Positions 52,401 to 61,400 of a stretch of 64,000 nucleotides of DNA are shown piece after piece. The DNA is from Liolophura sinensis (taxonomy: Eukaryota > Mollusca > Polyplacophora > Chitonida > Chitonidae): NCBI RefSeq assembly GCF_032854445.1, contig NC_088302.1:55964237-56028236 (forward strand). Direction: 5' to 3'. Numbering within the stretch: the first letter of the stretch is position 1; the number at the start of each line of letters is the position of its first letter. A model generated the notes under the pieces. It was given only the letters and a program-made list of their open reading frames with translations. It did no database searches and was not told the origin of the DNA. The position numbers and the translations under genes were made by a program.

Positions 52401-55400
52401 TAAAGCTATTGTTAGTTTTGTGTAATTTTTCTAAAAGAATGGTTGAGGGTTAGCCCCCCAAAAATGCATCTTAAAGGAAAAGAAAATGACGATTGAGGCA
52501 AGCACCAGTGGAAAAACTGTGTCTGAAAATAGATTTACATGTATTTTTTTCCCCAAGATTTCTGTTTTCTCTGAATTAAATGCAGTCAGATGTTGTGAGG
52601 TATATTTATGATGTTATTGTTGAGTTCACACACTTTTCTCTGTATTTTATGCCAGAATGGCTTTGTCATGCTTTTTCATTACTACGTGAGTAAAGTTTGC
52701 CAGATTTGATTTGATCACATGTTCTTTTTTATTCAGGTTTTAGATCCACAGGACTATGAGATATGGAGACTCAAACACTTGGTGGCTGAGAACAGCATGG
52801 AGGATCAGGAGAAAAAACTGTTTGATTCGGCCTGTAACATCGAGATGGACCTAGAATTGCTAGGTAACCACAGACGTGTAGCCTTTGTGTGGTGGTATTG
52901 AGAGGGCAATGCAGGAATCAAGTGTTCTGAGAGAACATACACCTTCCAAGGTTGCAATATCCTTGAGTTAGCTCCCTTTAGTCCCTGTTTGTTGTTAAAG
53001 AGCAAACAAGCAAACCATTGGCAGACTTTGGAAATGCTACAGTGAAGTCATTATTTATTTACTTTATTGGTGTGTTATGCCATACTCAAGAATATTTCAC
53101 TTACATGATGGCGGCCAGAATTATGGTGGGCGGAAACTGGGCAGAGATGGGTAATACTCATGATCATCTGCAGGTTGCTGCCAGACCTGCCCACTGTAGT
53201 CCCAATAAAACTCAGACATTCCTGGTAAGTTCAAATGTTGTCTAATATATTTCATCTGAATTAGGAATAGTCCCATGTTTCATTTACTGCTGAATAGTGC
53301 AGCATGTTTGTACATCTCTTGATTCTCTGAACAGTTTTATCTGTTAGAGGGTCTGTCATCACACTTTTGTTGGTTTTCATCTGTGTCTTGTTACCTGCTT
53401 CACAGGTGCGACAGGTATAGAAGACAAGCTTCAGGAAGGCGTGCCAGAGACGATAGCTAACCTGAGGAAGGCAGGCATCAGGATCTGGGTGCTGACTGGG
53501 GACAAGCAGGTCAGTGTTGCGCTTGGACAGCTGAACTCACAGCATTGTATGGCAGAAATGTTGAGGAGGATGGCGTGAATCTGTCTCCAGTTCCTGGCCC
53601 TACATGTATATGTACCTGTGGAAAAGTCTTTTACTTGGCTGCTGTAGCCAGTTTGCTCTCTGCTTCCTTCATCCATACACTTGATCAAAGTTGTACTAAA
53701 GGAAACACTGTATTTGCACCCAAAATCTCCCAAAACAGTTCATTTTTACATAATGAAATGTTACTTTGCTGATATCATCCCATACAACTGTAAGTACCTT
53801 CCAAACAAACCTCAAAAACTTTGGCAATTAAGAATCAGACAACAACTTAATCATAGAGGAAATTTTAGGTTTAATTCAGAACTGTTTAGTTCAACTGTAT
53901 GGAAAATGTAGGAGTTTGAGACAGAGAATATAGTGTCAGGACTGTGTAGCAGGGCTCTATATTACGGGCACATGGGTTCTTATAGGCACCCACAGTTTAG
54001 CTGACAGGAGACAGCCATTCAGGTGGCTTTTGCCAGTGCTAAGGTGATCTGTGTGTCAGTTGATTATTAGATCCCTGTGTGACAAGTGCATCCGTTGTGT
54101 TTGACAGGAGACAGCCATTCAGGTGGCTTTTGCCAGTGCTAAGGTGATTTATGTGTCAGGTGATTGTTAGATCTCTGTGTTACAAGTGCACCCGTTGTGT
54201 TTGACAGGAGACAGCCATTCAGGTGGCTTTTGCCAGTGCTAAGGTGATCTGTGTGTCAGTTGATTGTTACATCTCTGTGTTACAAGTGCACCCGTTGTGT
54301 TTGACAGGAGATAGCCATTCAGGTGGCTTTTGCCAGTGCTAAAGTGATTTATGTGTCAATTGATTGTTACATCTCTGTGTTACAAGTGCACCCGTTGTGT
54401 TTGACAGGAGACAGCCATTCAGGTGATGTTTGCCAGTGCTAAGGTGATTTATGTGTCAGTTGATTGTTAGATCTCTGTGTTACAAGTGCACCCGTTGTGT
54501 TTGACAGGAGACAGCCATTCAGGTGGCTTTTGCCAGTGCTAAGGTGATTTATGTGTCAATTGATTGTTACATCTCTGTGTTACAAGTGCACCCATTGTGT
54601 TTGACAGGAGACAGCCATTCAGGTGGCTTTTGCCAGTGCTAAGGTGATTTATGTGTCAATTGATTATTAGATCTCTGTGTGACAAGTGCACCCATTGTGT
54701 TTGACAGGAGACAGCCATTTAGGTGGCTTTTGCCAGTGGTAAGGTGATTTATGTGTCAGTTGATTGTTAGATCCCTGTGTGACAAGTGCACCCGTTGTGT
54801 TTGACAGGAGACAGCCATTCAGGTGGCTTTTGCCAGTGCTAAGGTGATTTATGTGTCAGTTGATTGTTAGATCCCTGTGTGACAAGTGCACCCGTTGTGT
54901 TTGACAGGAGACAGCCATTCAGGTGGCGTTTGCCAGTGCTAAGGTGATTTATGTGTCAGTTGATTGTTACATCTCTGTGTTACAAGTGCACCCGTTGTGT
55001 TTGACAGGAGACAGCCATTCAGGTGGCTTTTGCCAGTGCTAAGATGATTTATGTGTCAGTTGATTGTTAGATCCCTGTGTGACAAGTGCACCCATTGTGT
55101 TTGACAGGAGACAGCCATTCAGGTGGCATATGCTAGTTAGGTGATTTATGTGTCAGTTGGTTGTTACATCTCTGTGTTACAAGTGCGCCTGTTGTGTTTG
55201 ACAGGAGACAGCCATTCAGGTGGCTTTTGCCAGTGCTAAGGTGATCTGTGTGTCAGTTGGTTGTTACATCTCTGTCTTACAAGTGCACCCATTGTGTTTG
55301 GCAGGAGACAGCCATTCAGGTGGCATATGCTAGTTAGGTGATTTATGTGTCAGTTGGTTGGTACATCTCTGTGTTACAAGTGCACCCGTTGTGTTTGACA

Positions 55401-58400
55401 GGAGACAGCCATTCAGGTGGTGTATGCTAGTTAGGTGATTTATGTGTCAGTTGATTGTTACATCTCTGTGTTACAAGTGCACCCATTGTGTTTGACAGGA
55501 GACAGCCATTCAGGTGGCGTATGCTAGTTAGGTGATTTATGTGTCAGTTGATTGTTACATCTCTGTGTTACAAGTGCACCCATTGTGTTTGACAGGAGAC
55601 AGCCATTCAGGTGGCGTATGCTAGTTAGGTGATTTATGTGTCAGTTGATTGTTACATCTCTGTGTTACAAGTGCACCTGTTGTGTTTGACAGGAGACAGC
55701 CATTCAGGTGGCGTATGCTAGTTAGGTGATTTATGTGTCAGTTGATTGTTACATCTCTGTGTTACAAGTGCACCCGTTGTGTTTGACAGGAGACAGCCAT
55801 TCAGGTGGCGTTTGCCAGTGCTAAGGTGATTTATGTGTCAGTTGATTGTTACATCTCTGTGTTACAAGTGCACCCGTTGTGTTTGACAGGAGACAGCCAT
55901 TCAGGTGGCTTTTGCCAGTGCTAAGGTGATTTATGTGTCAGTTGATTGTTAGATCCCTGTGTGACAAGTGCACCCATTGTGTTTGACAGGAGACAGCCAT
56001 TCAGGTGGCATATGCTAGTTAGGTGATTTATGTGTCAGTTGGTTGTTACATCTCTGTGTTACAAGTGCGCCTGTTGTGTTTGACAGGAGACAGCCATTCA
56101 GGTGGCATATGCTAGTTAGGTGATTTATGTGTCAGTTGGTTGTTACATCTCTGTGTTACAAGTGCGCCTGTTGTGTTTGACAGGAGACAGCCATTCAGGT
56201 GGCTTTTGCCAGTGCTAAGGTGATCTGTGTGTCAGTTGATTGTTACATCTCTGTGTTACAAGTGCACCCGTTGTGTTTGGCAGGAGACAGCCATTCAGGT
56301 GGCATATGCTAGTTAGGTGATTTATGTGTCAGTTGGTTGGTACATCTCTGTGTTACAAGTGCGCCCGTTGTGTTTGACAGGAGACAGCCATTCAGGTGGC
56401 GTATGCTAGTTAGGTGATTTATGTGTCAGTTGATTGTTACATCGCTGTGTTACAAGTGCACCCATTGTGTTTGACAGGAGACAGCCATTCAGGTGGCGTA
56501 TGCTAGTTAGGTGATTTATGTGTCAGTTGATTGTTACATCTCTGCGTTACAAGTGCACCCATTGTGTTTGACAGGAGACAGCCATTCAGGTGGCGTATGC
56601 TAGTTAGGTGATTTATGTGTCAGTTGATTGTTACATCTCTGTGTTACAAGTGCACCCATTGTGTTTGACAGGAGACAGCCATTCAGGTGGCGTATGCTAG
56701 TTAGGTGATTTATGTGTCAGTTGATTGTTACATCTCTGTGTTACAAGTGCACCCATTGTGTTTGACAGGAGACAGCCATTCAGGTGGCGTATGCTAGTTA
56801 GGTGATTTATGTGTCAGTTGATTGTTACATCTCTGTGTTACAAGTGCACCTGTTGTGTTTGACAGGAGACAGCCATTCAGGTGGCGTATGCTAGTTAGGT
56901 GATTTATGTGTCAGTTGATTGTTACATCTCTGTGTTACAAGTGCACCCGTTGTGTTTGACAGGAGACAGCCATTCAGGTGGCGTATGCTAGTTAGGTGAT
57001 TTATGTGTCAGTTGGTTGTTACATCTCTGTGTTACAAGTGCACCTGTTGTGTTTGACAGGAGACAGCCATTCAGGTGGCGTATGCTAGTTAGGTGATTTA
57101 TGTGTCAGTTGATTGTTACATCTCTGTGTTACAAGTGCACCCATTGTGTTTGACAGGAGACAGCCATTCAGGTGGCGTATGCTAGTTAGGTGATTTATGT
57201 GTCAGTTGGTTGTTACATCTCTGTGTTACAAGTGCACCCGTTGTGTTTGACAGGAGACAGCCATTCAGGTGGCGTATGCTAGTTAGGTGATTTATGTGTC
57301 AGTTGATTGTTACATCTCTGTGTTACAAGTGCACCCATTGTGTTTGACAGGAGACAGCCATTCAGGTGGCGTATGCTAGTTAGGTGAGTTATGTGTCAGT
57401 TGGTTGTTACATCTCTGTGTTACAAGTGCACCCGTTGTGTTTGACAGGAGACAGCCATTCAGGTGGCGTATGCTAGTAAGCTGATCTCATCAGGTGAAGA
57501 ACTGATAATCATCAATGCCAAAAACAAGGTGAGTAGCACATACACCGCTATAAACACAACTTTGGGTTTGAAGAAAACCAGCTGTTTTTCTGCCTAATCG
57601 TGTCACTGAAATATGTGTGAGGTGTGATTCTGTTACAAAGCTTGCCATTTTTATTTGAATAAAGCTTAAATTTTTCTGGTTCACGTGTATATTTGTGTGC
57701 CATCCATGTCCTAAATTCATAAAGTGAATAGTATGCAAAATTTTGATCTAGAATCAGAAGACTGATATATATGGTGATGTATTTCCCATTTTAGGAGGAG
57801 ACATGTGACTTGCTTCAGCACCATTTAGAACAAATGGAGAAGGATGCGGAGGCTACTAGTGGGGAAAGAACAAACTGGGTGGCCAAGAGAAGATCCCCCA
57901 AGAAGAAGAAAGAACCTCCGAGGTCGGCCGCTCTGATTATTGATGGGATAACTTTGTCGTATGCTCTTCAGCCTGACGTGGACAAGGCCTTCTTACATCT
58001 GGCCATGAGGTGTTCGTCTGTTGTCTGCTGTCGGTCTACTCCTATACAGAAGGTATAGCCACACACCTGTATTAAGGTTACATGCCTGTATTTAGGTCAC
58101 TTACCTGTATTAAGGTCACACACCTGTATTAAGGCCACACACCTGCAATAAGGTCACACACCTGTAATAAGGTCACACACCTGTGTTAATGCCACACAGT
58201 TGTGCTAAGGCCACACACCTGTGCTAAGGCCACACACCTGTATTAAGGTCACATGCCTGCATTAAGGTCATTTACCTGTATTAAGGTCACACACCTGTAT
58301 TAAGGCCACACACCTGTAATAAGGTCACACACCTGTAATAAGGCCACGCATCTGTAATAAGGCCACACACCTGTATTAAGACCACACACCTGTATTGAGG

Positions 58401-61400
58401 ACACACACCTGTATTAAGGCCACACACTTGTAGTAAGACCACACACCTATATTAAGGCCACACGTTTGTATTAAGTCCACACACTTGTTACAAGACCACA
58501 CACCTGTATAAAGGCCACACACCTGTTACAAGGCCACATACTCCAACAAGGCCACACAAGTAATATGGCCACACACATGTAATAAGGCCACACACCTGTA
58601 TTAAGGCCACACACCTGTATCAAGGCCATACACCTGTATTAAGGCCACACAACTGTATCAGGGCCACACACCTGTATAGCTTTGTGGTCATCTACAGAGT
58701 TGGTTGTGTATGAAAGTCTGGTTAACATACTTGAAAAACATGCATCAGAAAACGAATGCCTTGCAAGAGGAAGTCCTTGATCACACTCTGTGATTTGGTA
58801 CAGATTTGCAGAATTCAGCAAAATTGTAACTTGTGAATTGTAGATGACAGCTTCAGATTTTCACTGGATGCCTCAAATTTGACAAAGTCAAACGTATTTC
58901 AAATCGCCGCACAGAATATCTTGTCTGTGGTAATACTTGTACTGATGTATATTTGTAGTTGACTTCCACGTAATACAACTAATTCATTTAAGAAGTTCTG
59001 TTGTTTAGCACAAATACTTATTCATATTCTTATATTCTTTGGTACTTAGCATTTTACCATTTTATTAATCTTGTGTTAACAGGCTGCTGTGGTAAAATTA
59101 GTGAGAGATGAACTCAAACAGCTCACACTGGCTATTGGTAAGTTGTAAACATTTGATAAATCTACCAATTTCAATTATACAACACACAAAAAATAACAAT
59201 ACAAAGACTAGTCCTAAAATAATTTACATGCAGATGTTGACAAAGAAGAGCTGCTGTACTGTAGGTACTGTGATGCTTCAGTGTCAGCTAAACTTTATGG
59301 TACAACTTTCAAAAAGTATTTCAGGTCATTTTCTCATAAATAAAGCAAGATAATTTATAGGAAGTGTTGCTAAAAATTGATTTGCTAGGTGATGGTGCCA
59401 ATGACGTGAGCATGATCCAGACCGCTGATGTTGGCGTGGGAATCTCTGGCCAGGAGGGCATGCAGGCAGTGATGGCTTCGGACTTTGCTATGGCTCGCTT
59501 CAAGTTCTTGGAGAGACTGTTACTGGTACATGGGCACTGGTGCTATGACAGGCTCGCCAGATTCGCTCTGTATATGTTCTACAAGAATCCAGTAAGTAAT
59601 AGGTTCTCACTGGGGGGGACTCTCAGTGGGGAAGTTATCACTCATGTTGTCGTTTGATTGCTGTTCAAAACTTCAGACTTTTTACTGAGCCAATTTGGAG
59701 GGTGAAATTAAACCTCATAAAGTTACTGATAAAGTTTTCTTGTCAAAATTTAGGAATATATGAATTATTATTATAACTGGTATATATATATATATATACC
59801 AGTTTTCATAAGTGATTTCACATTGTTATAGATATTCATTGTTATAGGTATTCATTGTTAATATTTATATTCTTTGGTACAACATTTCGACTAATGGTTT
59901 GCCTTCATGTCAGTGTTCTTAATTGCATTCTGTCTTTTTCAGCTGCCGAACTTCACGATCTTCTGGTTCCAGATCTACAGCGGGTTTTCTGGCTCGATCA
60001 CCATGGATCAGTACTACTTACTCCTCCTCCACGTTCTCTTCACAGCCTTTCCTCCTGCTGTCAATGGCGTATTTGACAAGGACGTCTCCGCCAAGACGCT
60101 CCTTACCAGACTGGACCTGTACAAAGTCGGCCAGGAGGGACGGGTACGGGACTTCATCTCACTTTATTGTAACAGTTGTAATGTTTGCTTATTTGGTGAA
60201 TTTGAAGACATCTGGATTATCATGAAAAGCAACAATTTAAACAAATGTTACATGTTGTTAGAAAAGAATAATCAATCTTTGTCACATTTTGTCATCTTGA
60301 TGATTCACAAGTCAGCATCATGTATTCCCTTGTTGTGTAATTATGTTCTGTGTTTTCAGAGTTACACAACGGTTCTATTTTGGATATATATATTGGAGAC
60401 CTGGCTTCAGAGTATAGCACTACATTTTATACCTCATTTGGTAAGTATATGTGTACAAGTACATTTTATACCTCATTTGGTAAGTATATGTGTACAAGTA
60501 CATTTTATAACTCATTTGGTAAGTATATGTGTACAATTTTATACACTGTACCTCATTTGGTAAGTATGCATGTACAATTTTATGCCTCATTTGTTAAGTA
60601 TATGTGTACAATTTTATACACTGTACCTCATTTGGTAAGTATGTGTGTACATTTTTATGTCTCTGTTAAGTATATGTGTACAATTTCCTTTACTTTTGCC
60701 AGTATTGAGGAAACATTTGAAAATGAATATAACCTACATAAGTGATGTGGAAACCAAATTGCAGAAGAAAAGAAGAAGTTAATTCATTTGCAGAGATCTC
60801 TTGTTAGGTTCAGACATATTTACAAAAATTAATGTTTTTTTCAAGATCAGCGTCACAGTACATTGTACATTTGTCAGCCTACATGTAGTGCATTCATGAA
60901 CAAATGTGTCTTATTTTTGGGTTTTGGGTCGATATTAGAATAAAATGTGATAGTTTATGCTCATTTTTGGGGGATTCCGGAAATTCTGTGTAAATGTTCA
61001 GAAATAATCAAACTTACCTGGAGGTTGACAGACGTTTTGCTGAAAGGTTTCCTGAAGTGGGTTTATTGTTCTTTTCTGTTTGAGAATCTCATCTAGCATA
61101 TGAACAGAATCTGAATTGATTATGACTCCATAAAGTTTCTGATTAAAATAGGCAGTGATAACTTCATATCCTTGATGTCCCTGTAGTATCGTTGTGTTGT
61201 TGTTGTTGTAGGCCTATGCTGGCAGTGATGTGGGATTGTGGGAAGTAGGGACCACAATGACGGTCAGCCTCATTTTAACCATGCTGCTGTTCTTAGGGAT
61301 CGAAACCTGGTGCTGGGTAAGTGGTCTCCCAGAGTCTGATCTATGTAATAACCTGTAATGATTCTAGTGCAGAGTAAAGTTGTCTCCCCTATGTCACTGC

